From: Chlorobiota bacterium
Lineage (GTDB): Bacteria; Bacteroidota; Ignavibacteria; Ignavibacteriales; Ignavibacteriaceae
Reading direction: 5' to 3'
Assembly: GCA_008363265.1 (NCBI GenBank)
Contig: RHKR01000022.1
Location: 1 to 12,775 of the forward strand
DNA length: 12,775 nt
Position numbers and translations under genes: made by a program. The notes below the pieces were generated by a model. That model did not search any database. It saw nothing but the letters and a program-made list of their open reading frames with translations, and was not told the origin of the DNA. Positions 6,675-12,775 of this stretch are shown piece by piece. Within the stretch, counting starts at the first letter, position 1, and each line of letters begins with the position of its first letter.

Positions 6675-8386
6675 TTGATCAAACTTATCTTTTGTGAATA
6701 TACTTTGTCACCGGTGTGCAGGATGACTATATAATTACCGGAAGAGAGGCCTCCTCCGTCTATCATTATTTTACTCGTACCGGCGGCAAAAGTTCCTTCA
6801 ATGACCTGTTTTACCAGTTCGCCGGTACTGCTGTATATCATGATCCGCACGAATTTTTCCGTGGGAAGAGTAAAACTCAATGTTGTTGACGGATTGAACG
6901 GGTTGGGATAACTGACAAGCGAAATATCCTCAGGAACCATGCCTGATCCGTCTTTAACCGATACCGGGACATTGTTTATCGCGGCTACGGCATTCATGAT
7001 CCCCCATCCCATAAGTCTGTCGGGAGCATTTGGCTGTGATGCGGTGGACCTTAAAATCTCCCTTACCTGAATTGGTGTCAAACCAGGGTTTTTCTGCAGC
7101 ATAAAAGCGGCAATTCCCGCTCCGATCGGACAAGCGAGTGAAGTACCTGATGCGGAGGTATAAACATCCCTTCCGCCGGGAGCGGCTGCATATGTTGCGC
7201 TTCCGACAGCCATCATGTCAGGTTTGATCCTGCCGTCAACTGTGGGACCCACACTGCTGAAACCGGAACGCATACCCGCGGCTGTGATCGAACCGATCGT
7301 GATCACCGAATCACCGTCGGCCGGTGCGGCGAGAGTGTTCCGGGTGTCGTTCATTCCGTTGTTTCCCGCACTGTTGAAAACGACGATGCCTTTGCTTACG
7401 GCAAGATCGGCTCCCTTGGTTATCCTGGCGGTGTTTCCGTTCATATCCTGCCAGGTATAGCTTGGATACGGGGCATCAAACTCTAAATAAACCAGTGAAG
7501 TTGAAGTGACATCCACACCGATCGAATCAGCCCATTCAGCTGCGGCGATCCAGAAATCCTCTTCAGCCGGGGTTTCCGTGTCGGTATTCTCGGTTTTTGC
7601 CAACAGGTAGTGAGCCCTGTAAGCGGTACCGATAAGCTGGCCCGGTTTATACCCGCCGATCACCGAGAGAGTAATGGTTCCATGGCTTCCGTTGCCCTGA
7701 CCACCATCCCCTACATCAGGATCTCCGTTCACAAAATCCCATGTGGCCACAATTCTAAGCGAGTCGAAAACCTCATGCGCAAGATTATTGAAACCGGCAT
7801 CCATAAGGCAGATGAAAACACCCGATCCGTCGTAACCCATGTCATGCGCGGCCGGGATCTGCTGTGGGAGAAGCTGGGCAAGCGACTGCCCGTAATCAAG
7901 TGCGGCCGGTGACATCAGTGATAGATCTGCCGGTCCGGTGATCATACTGTTTTTAACCGTGCCGGGGGTGCTGCCCTTGGCTACCATGCCGATCGATTTC
8001 ACAAAAGGTAACCTTCCAAGACTGTAAAGCCCTTCCCTGTCTGTTGTAACAGTAACAGAATTGAACCACTTCGATCTGCTTATGATCCTGAAGCCATTCT
8101 GTTCAATTGTTTCGAGGTAAGGTGTCCACACCGGAAGATCGGTCTCATTTATCGAACTCCCTCTCTTCATCCTTCTCTCAATGGCACGTTGGCTCAGAAA
8201 TTTTTCAGGACTTCCAAGAAGATACTGATTACCGCCTTTGTCGGCAAGATCAACCCACACTTTCACTGTTCCTCCTGCACTGGAGGATATCCAGGAGTTC
8301 AATGCCGGGGAGAACTTACTGACCACACTGTTCTGCCCGAAAAGCATAACAGGCAGGGCTATGAATAAAAAGAGTTTCAGTTTCAT
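6671..8386 (-). CDS. Secreted subtilisin-like S8 peptidase with type IX secretion sorting domain (paralog A)
   Basis: The protein is 571 aa from ATG at 8384-8386, which directly precedes a clear signal peptide (MKLKLFLFIALPVMLFGQ). A frame extension to ATG 8435-8437 exists, but it would add 17 polar residues ahead of the signal peptide and overlap metG by 50 bp. AAAGG at 8396-8400 lies 9 nt upstream of the chosen ATG. The domains are a prodomain-like region (about 40-135, with SQRAIERRMK), a subtilase domain (about 187-470) with Asp196 (LMDAGF), His235 (GSHGT), Asn342 (SAGNNG) and Ser416 (SGTSLACP), and a C-terminal type IX sorting domain from about residue 490 (SYPNPFNPST). It begins one base after the metG stop (TAG-C-ATG) and overlaps the next peptidase gene by 4 bp, so the three genes look like one transcription unit. 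The enzyme should be exported and active; the substrate is not evident. Confidence 0.95.
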   Translation of the reverse strand: MKLKLFLFIALPVMLFGQNSVVSKFSPALNSWISSSAGGTVKVWVDLADKGGNQYLLGSPEKFLSQRAIERRMKRGSSINETDLPVWTPYLETIEQNGFRIISRSKWFNSVTVTTDREGLYSLGRLPFVKSIGMVAKGSTPGTVKNSMITGPADLSLMSPAALDYGQSLAQLLPQQIPAAHDMGYDGSGVFICLMDAGFNNLAHEVFDSLRIVATWDFVNGDPDVGDGGQGNGSHGTITLSVIGGYKPGQLIGTAYRAHYLLAKTENTDTETPAEEDFWIAAAEWADSIGVDVTSTSLVYLEFDAPYPSYTWQDMNGNTARITKGADLAVSKGIVVFNSAGNNGMNDTRNTLAAPADGDSVITIGSITAAGMRSGFSSVGPTVDGRIKPDMMAVGSATYAAAPGGRDVYTSASGTSLACPIGAGIAAFMLQKNPGLTPIQVREILRSTASQPNAPDRLMGWGIMNAVAAINNVPVSVKDGSGMVPEDISLVSYPNPFNPSTTLSFTLPTEKFVRIMIYSSTGELVKQVIEGTFAAGTSKIMIDGGGLSSGNYIVILHTGDKVYSQKISLIK

Positions 8387-8387
8387 G

Positions 8388-10445
8388 CTACTTGACCTTT
8401 GTTCCGTTCTTGATGAGGGTATCCACTTCAAGAACATTTAAACCACCGTCAGGGGTTTCAACTGCGAGTATCATTCCCTGCGATTCAAGACCCATAAGTT
8501 TGGCAGGTTTAAGATTGGCGACAACCACAACTTTTTTACCGATCAATTCTTCAGGTTCGTATGATTTCCCGATGCCGGCTATGACCTGTCTTCTCTCTTT
8601 ACCGAATGAAACCTGCACGCGGATCAGTTTATCGCTTTTCTTTACCCTCTCGGCTTCGACTATCTCGGCCACACGCAGATCGGTTTCAAAGAAACGGTCG
8701 ATGGAAACCGGCTCGAGCTTTTCAAAATCTGATTCCTCAGCAATCTCAGGAGCGGTTTTCTGCTTGATTTCTTCAATGGTTGAGTCTTCGATCTTCCTGA
8801 AAAGTATCTCAGGAGTGCCAAGTTCTTCTCCTTCAGCCAGGGAAAGCTTCCCGCTGTTCATCCATGCGGTTGAACGCTTGTTGAGCATTTTTAGAATCTT
8901 CTGCGAGGTTGCCGGTATCACAGGCATAAAGAGAACACCGAGTGTGTAAATGGTCTGCAGACAGAGGTGAAGTGTTGTTGAGCACCTTTCCCTGTCGGAC
9001 TTCAAGGTTTTCCAGGGTTCGGAATCATTGAAATATTTATTTCCCGCCCTTGCCAGGTTCATGATCTCAAGCGATGCGTCCTTGAATTTGTAGAGTTCCA
9101 TCAGACCGGCAATCTTACCCGGGTGACCCTCAAGAAGGTTCAGGAGTTCATCGTCCCTCTCATCAAGATTATAAAGTGCCGGAACCTTCCCTTCGAAATT
9201 CTTGTGAATGAAGGTCAATGTTCTGTTCACAAAATTACCGAGAATATCCGCAAGTTCGTTGTTGTGCTTTGCCTGAAAATCCTTCCAGGAGAAATCGGTA
9301 TCCCGGTACTCTGGGAGGTTCATGGTGAGGGTATACCTCAGGGAGTCGGCCTCAAAGTTGTTGAGGAAGTCAATCACATCGATGCCCCACTTCCTGCTCT
9401 TGGAAAACTTTTTTCCCTCGAAGTTTAAAAACTCATTTGCGGGGACGTTTTGTGGGAGCACAAACTTGTCGCCATGCCTGTCGTTCCAGGCCATCAGCAT
9501 CGCGGGGAATATGATCGTGTGGAAAACGATATTGTCTTTACCAATAAAAGCCACGTATTTGGTGTCGGGATTCTGCCAGTAGTCACGCCAGCCTTCCTCC
9601 TCACCTCGCTGTTTAAAGAGCTCTTTGGTGGCGGAAATGTAGCCGAGCACAGCCTCAAACCAAACGTAAAGAACCTTGTTATCCACACTGTTCAATGGGA
9701 GCTTCACTCCCCAGTCGAGGTCTCTTGTAATGGCTCTGTCCTGAAGTCCGGCGGTGAACCATCCTTTGCAATATTGAAGAACGTTCTCCTTCCAGCCGTA
9801 GGTTTCATCCATTTCAGCCACATACTTCTCCAGCCTCTCCTGAAATTTGCCGAACGGGAAGAACCAGTGGGAGGTCTCCTTTAGTTCCGGCCTTTCCCCC
9901 GATATTTTACTAACGGGGTTGATCAGTTCGGAAGGGTCGTAGAGGGCGCCGCAGTTTTCACATTCATCGCTTCGCGCGCTCTCATTGCCGCACTTTGGAC
10001 ATGTCCCCTCGACGTATCTGTCGGGCAGAAACATCTGGCGGGAATTGTCATAGAACTGCATCGACTTTTTCTCAACCAGCAGTCCGCTGTTGTAATAATC
10101 AAGGAAGAAATCGGTGGCAGTTTTATGATGTTCGGGAATGCTTGTTCTGCTGTAAATATCGAAACTCATCCCGAAGCGGTTGAAAGATTCTTTGTTTATG
10201 GTGTGAAATCTGTCAATTATTACATTCGGGCTGACCTTCTCGTTGTCAGCTGTGATCGTGATCGGAACCCCGTGTTCATCCGATCCGCAAATAAATAGTA
10301 TATCGCGGCCCTGCAAGCGCTGGTATCTCACATAAATATCCGCGGGCAAGTAAGCTCCCGCCAGGTGGCCAAGATGTATCGGTCCGTTCGCGTAAGGAAG
10401 TGCGGCAGTGACCAATATCTTTTCGTGACTCAATATCTTTTCCAA
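8388..10445 (-). CDS. metG: Methionine--tRNA ligase (methionyl-tRNA synthetase)
   Basis: This cytoplasmic enzyme charges tRNA-Met with methionine using ATP. The 685-aa length fits the long form (E. coli 677 aa). Visible motifs are the HIGH-type box HLGH at residues 24-27 after AALPYANGPI, a four-Cys zinc knuckle (C149, C152, C162, C165) in the connective-peptide region, the KMSKS-type loop KFSKS at 346-350, the anticodon-binding helical domain after about 390, and a C-terminal Trbp111/EMAP-like tRNA-binding OB domain at about 583-685 (DLRVAEIVEAE, then LKPAKLMGLESQGM). No ATG is available before the conserved core, and a stop lies in frame just upstream. I take TTG at 10443-10445 as the start; TTG at 10431-10433, with GGA 7 nt before it, is an alternative. 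The first codons carry a tandem 17/18-bp duplication, listed separately. The gene lies downstream of the ompA terminator and is tightly joined to two secreted peptidase genes. Confidence 0.97.
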   Translation of the reverse strand: MEKILSHEKILVTAALPYANGPIHLGHLAGAYLPADIYVRYQRLQGRDILFICGSDEHGVPITITADNEKVSPNVIIDRFHTINKESFNRFGMSFDIYSRTSIPEHHKTATDFFLDYYNSGLLVEKKSMQFYDNSRQMFLPDRYVEGTCPKCGNESARSDECENCGALYDPSELINPVSKISGERPELKETSHWFFPFGKFQERLEKYVAEMDETYGWKENVLQYCKGWFTAGLQDRAITRDLDWGVKLPLNSVDNKVLYVWFEAVLGYISATKELFKQRGEEEGWRDYWQNPDTKYVAFIGKDNIVFHTIIFPAMLMAWNDRHGDKFVLPQNVPANEFLNFEGKKFSKSRKWGIDVIDFLNNFEADSLRYTLTMNLPEYRDTDFSWKDFQAKHNNELADILGNFVNRTLTFIHKNFEGKVPALYNLDERDDELLNLLEGHPGKIAGLMELYKFKDASLEIMNLARAGNKYFNDSEPWKTLKSDRERCSTTLHLCLQTIYTLGVLFMPVIPATSQKILKMLNKRSTAWMNSGKLSLAEGEELGTPEILFRKIEDSTIEEIKQKTAPEIAEESDFEKLEPVSIDRFFETDLRVAEIVEAERVKKSDKLIRVQVSFGKERRQVIAGIGKSYEPEELIGKKVVVVANLKPAKLMGLESQGMILAVETPDGGLNVLEVDTLIKNGTKVK
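10408..10442. repeat. Short tandem duplication at the metG start
   Basis: On the plus strand, the 12-mer CAATATCTTTTC occurs at 10413-10424 and again at 10431-10442, exactly 18 bp apart. With flanks, the unit GTGAC(T)CAATATCTTTTC is tandem at 10408-10424 (17 bp) and 10425-10442 (18 bp), differing only by one T. It is read as the repeated peptide EKILSH/EKILVT at the very start of MetG. Confidence 0.85.
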
Positions 10446-10494
10446 AATTTTGTTTTTAAAACATTAAATATACTGATTTTATGGCCAATGGTTT
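10446..10494 (-). promoter_or_regulatory. Probable metG promoter/leader region
   Basis: About 50 AT-rich bases lie between the ompA terminator and the metG start. The minus strand contains TATATTTA, one base from the Bacteroidota -7 consensus TAnnTTTG, at about 10468-10475. I see no well-spaced -33 TTG, so the call rests mostly on position: transcription of metG must begin after the upstream terminator unless it reads through. Confidence 0.35.
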
Positions 10495-10534
10495 AAAACA
10501 AAAAGGCTGACTCAAACGAATGAGGCAGCCTTTT
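10495..10534 (-). terminator. Intrinsic terminator of the ompA-family gene
   Basis: AAAAGGCTG (10501-10509) pairs with CAGCCTTTT (10526-10534). After one mismatch the stem continues with CTC (10511-10513) and GAG (10522-10524), closing on an 8-nt loop. On the minus strand the stem runs straight into TTTTTGTTTT, the expected U-tract for transcription arriving from the ompA-family gene, whose stop is 20 bp away. In the plus direction only TTTTC follows, so any activity that way would be weaker. Confidence 0.88.
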
Positions 10535-10553
10535 CAAAAGGGTAAAATGCTGT

Positions 10554-12353
10554 TTAGTTGAGTACTTTAAACTCAACTCTTCTGTTCATTGCCCTGCCTT
10601 CAGCAGTTCCGTTATCTGCAACGGGTACCGAGGAACCGTAACCACGGGTGGTTAGTCTTGCTCCGTCAACTCCCCTTTCGATAAGGTAAGTCTTAACTGC
10701 TTCAGCTCTTCTCTCCGAGAGTGGCTGATTGTTCGACTCGGAACCGACTGCGTCAGTGTGTCCACCTATCTCGATCATCATACCGGGGTTCGACACGAGT
10801 ATCTGAGCAGCATGGTTAAGTATCGGATACGATTCAGGACGAAGCTTGGCCGAGTTGAAATCGAAATTTACACCGTAAAGAACCCAACTCTGTGTCTGGT
10901 CTTTACCCGAGTATTTCTGGATCATATCCTCGATCTTGTTGTAATCGATCGGATCGCTCTGGTATTTCTTTACGATTTCTTCGATCTTGGCATAGTCGAC
11001 AGGTTCATAATTGCCGGAAGGCTTGTCGTCTTTGGCAGGGTCTTTATCCTTGTCTTTGCCTTTATCATCCTTGGACACGAGATCCTGATCCTTGGCGATC
11101 TTCAAACCGTCATAAACAGGAATACCTGTAGCCTTGTCGCCTCTGTCGAGATAGAGGTTAAAACCGGCACTAAAGGTCATGTAGCTGTCATACGGTCCGC
11201 CGAGGAATCCGCCAACAGGCGATGACATGTCGATCAGACCGTCAAGTCTGTCGTGCGAAACTGTGTTATAGGCAACTTCAGTGGTAAGAGACCAGCTCTC
11301 ATCGAATAGTTTCCAGTCGGCACCAAGTATCAGATTGAAACCGTAATCAAGCTGCCACTCACCGTCTTTAATAGAAAGTGTGGTTGGTTTGTTCACGGCA
11401 TAACCATAAAGGCTGCCACCGAGACCGATGTATGGAGTAACAGGCTCATAAGGGAGGAATTTGTAGAGAACATCGATCTGGCCATTGATCATGTCAGTGC
11501 TCTGTCCCTTCTGTGAACCGGGCATATGAGCGTAGGATGGCTTCAGTCTTATAGATGTATATTCATTGAATTTCTTTGAAATGTAGGCATATCCACCATA
11601 GCCGAATTCCTGTCCAAGTTCATCCGTACCGGCGAAGCGTGGATAGAGAAAACCGAAACCATACTCCCAGCTGTTCGCGTAAACGGGATATCTGTCGATC
11701 AGAGCAGGGGTCTTGTCTTTCAGGTCAGCACCCGGGAAGAACTTGCTTTTCGGCCCAAAGCCGAAGTTATAGAGTACTCCGAGACCGAAGTTCATGTAAG
11801 AGTCACGTCTGCCACCAAGCATACCGCCGATGAGGCCATTAGTACCGTCGAGGCGGTCGTTGGTCATCGAGTGATAGCTGATCTCGGCATTGAGGTCCCA
11901 GTTATCAGCTATCAGATTCTTGAACACAAGGCCAAATCCGAGGTCGGTTGAGTAGTCAAGCACTGTTTCTGCTTTTCCGTCAACAGGATCATTCATTTTC
12001 TGGGCGAACCCGGCCAGACCGAATGAAAGGTATGGCACAACACTGTATTCAGGGATGAAGTAATAGTTAAGCGCGAAACCAAGCCCGAAAAGATCAGAAG
12101 TGCTTTTCTTGGCGGATTGTGACTCCAAATGAGTATAGAACGGTTTAACCCTTAACCCAACATGTTCTGACATGTCGAGCTGAAGGCTCGCATAACCACT
12201 TATATTAAATTCTTTACCACCGGCATCTGTACCTATCAGTCTTGGATAGGTCGCACCGAGACCGAAACGCCACTGGTCTGTGTAAACCTGGCTGAATGTC
12301 TCAAAGGAAAGCATTAAAAATGACACGGACAAGAGAAACAATAACCTTTTCAT
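10554..12353 (-). CDS. OmpA-family outer-membrane protein with two tandem beta-barrel-like domains
   Basis: The protein is 599 aa. It has a signal peptide (MKRLLFLLSVSFLMLSFETFSQ) and two homologous barrel-like repeats, about 23-199 and 224-401. Both contain YPR..GTD..G.EF near the start, a DRLDG segment, and a GG.LGG..DSYM.F block before the last strands. A Lys/Asp-rich linker (about 424-444) and two copies of a 17-residue motif (PVDYAKIEEIVKKYQSD, PIDYNKIEDMIQKYSGK; 451-484) lead to an OmpA/Pal domain at 490-599. That domain has NFDFNSAKL, Asp534 in GGHTDAVG and Arg549 in LSERRA, the positions that bind diaminopimelate of peptidoglycan in characterised OmpA proteins. It should sit in the outer membrane and tether it to peptidoglycan. 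AGGAAA (12362-12367) is 8 nt before the ATG. It is monocistronic, with a terminator after it. Tandem barrels are atypical of classic OmpA. Confidence 0.92.
   Translation of the reverse strand: MKRLLFLLSVSFLMLSFETFSQVYTDQWRFGLGATYPRLIGTDAGGKEFNISGYASLQLDMSEHVGLRVKPFYTHLESQSAKKSTSDLFGLGFALNYYFIPEYSVVPYLSFGLAGFAQKMNDPVDGKAETVLDYSTDLGFGLVFKNLIADNWDLNAEISYHSMTNDRLDGTNGLIGGMLGGRRDSYMNFGLGVLYNFGFGPKSKFFPGADLKDKTPALIDRYPVYANSWEYGFGFLYPRFAGTDELGQEFGYGGYAYISKKFNEYTSIRLKPSYAHMPGSQKGQSTDMINGQIDVLYKFLPYEPVTPYIGLGGSLYGYAVNKPTTLSIKDGEWQLDYGFNLILGADWKLFDESWSLTTEVAYNTVSHDRLDGLIDMSSPVGGFLGGPYDSYMTFSAGFNLYLDRGDKATGIPVYDGLKIAKDQDLVSKDDKGKDKDKDPAKDDKPSGNYEPVDYAKIEEIVKKYQSDPIDYNKIEDMIQKYSGKDQTQSWVLYGVNFDFNSAKLRPESYPILNHAAQILVSNPGMMIEIGGHTDAVGSESNNQPLSERRAEAVKTYLIERGVDGARLTTRGYGSSVPVADNGTAEGRAMNRRVEFKVLN
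10556..10578 (-). other. Hairpin over the ompA stop codon
   Basis: AGTTGAGT (10556-10563) and ACTCAACT (10571-10578) are perfect 8-bp inverted copies around a 7-nt loop. In the mRNA this stem covers the last codons and the first base of the TAA stop, about 20 nt before the intrinsic terminator. It has no U-tract of its own. It could stabilise the 3' end or be incidental. Confidence 0.4.
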
Positions 12354-12582
12354 GCCTGGAATTTCCTATTTTTATCAATACAACTGTATAATTTAATAAA
12401 ATTCGCACCCTTAACAAAGAAATTTTTGATTTCGGGATAAAGTTTTTACCGATTAACTCTTTTTTTTTCATGGAATTAATAAGATTACTTAAATCTTTCG
12501 GTAAAGTAACGTAAGAAGGCACTCCTGACTGCCCAACTTTTTCTATTTATTATTTTTTCATTATATTTGGAGTCTGAATTTT
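12354..12582. other. Divergent intergenic region between the ompA-family gene and tRNA-Pro
   Basis: This 229-bp AT-rich gap must hold leftward control signals for the ompA-family gene and rightward signals for the tRNA. A minus-strand TACAGTTG (12381-12388) is one base from TAnnTTTG and lies 27 nt before the ompA ATG, but it has no properly spaced TTG. TTTACCGA (12445-12452) and TCGGTAAA (12498-12505) form a distant inverted pair, and AAGATT/AATCTT (12481-12497) a small hairpin. I see no credible gene; short open frames here overlap ompA or the tRNA and lack recognisable protein features. Confidence 0.4.
12562..12569 (+). promoter_or_regulatory. Bacteroidota-type -7 promoter element for tRNA-Pro
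   Basis: TATATTTG matches the TAnnTTTG -7 consensus of the Bacteroidota housekeeping sigma factor exactly and ends 13 nt before the tRNA, a plausible distance for a short 5' leader. The expected -33 TTG about 19 bp upstream is not present; that stretch is T-rich. Confidence 0.55.
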
Positions 12583-12660
12583 CGGGGTGTAGCGCAGCCC
12601 GGTTAGCGCGATTCGTTCGGGACGAAGAGGTCGAGAGTTCAAATCCCTCCACCCCGACCA
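12583..12660 (+). tRNA. tRNA-Pro, anticodon CGG
   Basis: The 78-nt gene folds as a cloverleaf: acceptor CGGGGTG with CACCCCG, D stem GCGC with GCGC around AGCCCGGTTA, anticodon loop TTCGGGA (anticodon CGG, reading CCG), T loop TTCAAAT, discriminator A and an encoded CCA end. The C1-G72 pair and G37 are typical of bacterial tRNA-Pro. Two stem positions do not pair: A27 with G43 in the anticodon stem and A52 with C62 in the T stem. These are unusual but leave the invariant residues (T8, G18, G19, T54, T55, C56, A58) intact, so I call it functional. Confidence 0.93.
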
Positions 12661-12682
12661 ACCAATCACAAAATGTAGTTCC

Positions 12683-12775
12683 ATGGCATCCAATCATTCC
12701 TTTGATATTGTATCAGAAGTTGATTTTCAGGAGGTTGACAACGCCGTCAATCAGGCCCTGAAAGAGATCACTCAG
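12683..12775 (+). CDS. yajQ: YajQ-family nucleotide-binding protein, N-terminal 31 codons (runs off right edge)
   Basis: ATG at 12683-12685 opens a frame to the window edge that reads [20 protein letters not shown] and then [11 protein letters not shown]. The [19 protein letters not shown] sequence is the highly conserved start of the YajQ (UPF0234) family: small cytoplasmic proteins of about 160 aa with two ferredoxin-like folds that bind nucleotides or RNA, and in Xanthomonas/Pseudomonas bind cyclic di-GMP. Only the first strand and helix are visible, so integrity cannot be judged. It starts 22 nt after the tRNA-Pro 3' end, with no Shine-Dalgarno-like sequence in that gap, and may be cotranscribed with the tRNA. 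Confidence 0.9.
   Translation, partial: MASNHSFDIVSEVDFQEVDNAVNQALKEITQ

Noticed and set aside
8387..8437. Earlier ATG start (8435-8437) for the first S8 peptidase
   Set aside because: It would overlap metG by 50 bp and place 17 polar residues before an otherwise perfect signal peptide; the ATG at 8384-8386 has a suitable AAAGG.
12445..12505. TTTACCGA/TCGGTAAA inverted pair as an operator
   Set aside because: The arms are only 8 bp and 45 bp apart in AT-rich DNA; not distinguishable from chance.
12301..12522. Minus-strand open frame of 73 codons over the ompA start
   Set aside because: It overlaps the ompA signal peptide in another frame, and its sequence comes from AT-rich intergenic DNA.
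12567..12761. Plus-strand open frame of 64 codons across the tRNA
   Set aside because: It reads through tRNA-Pro and the yajQ start out of frame; both are far better supported.
1..12775. Mobile element, prophage, CRISPR array or defence island
   Set aside because: I found no transposase, integrase, terminal repeats, spaced direct-repeat array or defence-type gene. The tRNA 3' end is not repeated elsewhere that I could see, so there is no sign of an attachment site.

Overview
The window reads as ordinary chromosomal DNA of a bacterium of the Bacteroidota/Chlorobiota group, most likely an Ignavibacteria-like lineage. The reasons are two secreted subtilases ending in type IX secretion sorting domains with the YPNPFNPST signature, a perfect TAnnTTTG -7 box (the form used by Bacteroidota sigma factors) in front of the tRNA, a duplicated periplasmic parvulin set, and moderate GC content with AT-rich intergenic gaps. 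The lineage is inferred from protein style only. I see no phage, IS element, CRISPR array or other clear sign of recent transfer.

Nearly everything is on the minus strand. In transcription order from the right: (1) an OmpA-family outer-membrane protein with two tandem beta-barrel-like repeats, closed by a strong intrinsic terminator; (2) a tightly packed unit of metG (methionyl-tRNA synthetase) followed by two paralogous type IX-secreted S8 peptidases, with one base between metG and the first peptidase and a 4-bp ATGA overlap between the two peptidases; (3) after a 144-bp gap, a lipoprotein with three parvulin-like segments, a SurA-like two-parvulin periplasmic chaperone and a MoxR AAA+ ATPase, with 26-nt and 15-nt gaps; (4) after a 77-bp AT-rich gap, the start of a GAF-domain protein that runs off the left edge. 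At the right end, on the plus strand and divergent from ompA, are tRNA-Pro(CGG) and the first 31 codons of a YajQ-family gene.

Functionally the window is centred on the envelope: an outer-membrane/peptidoglycan anchor protein, periplasmic folding factors that would help such barrels and secreted proteins fold, and secreted proteases that need the type IX machinery encoded elsewhere. metG and the tRNA are housekeeping genes.

I found no convincing new system. The most distinctive local signals are a terminator-like hairpin plus U6 tract inside the signal-peptide codons of the surA-like gene, the double-barrel OmpA with a repeated 17-residue linker motif, a short tandem duplication at the non-ATG start of metG, and two stem mismatches in the tRNA-Pro. 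Non-ATG (TTG) starts are the best choice for two genes, moxR and metG.
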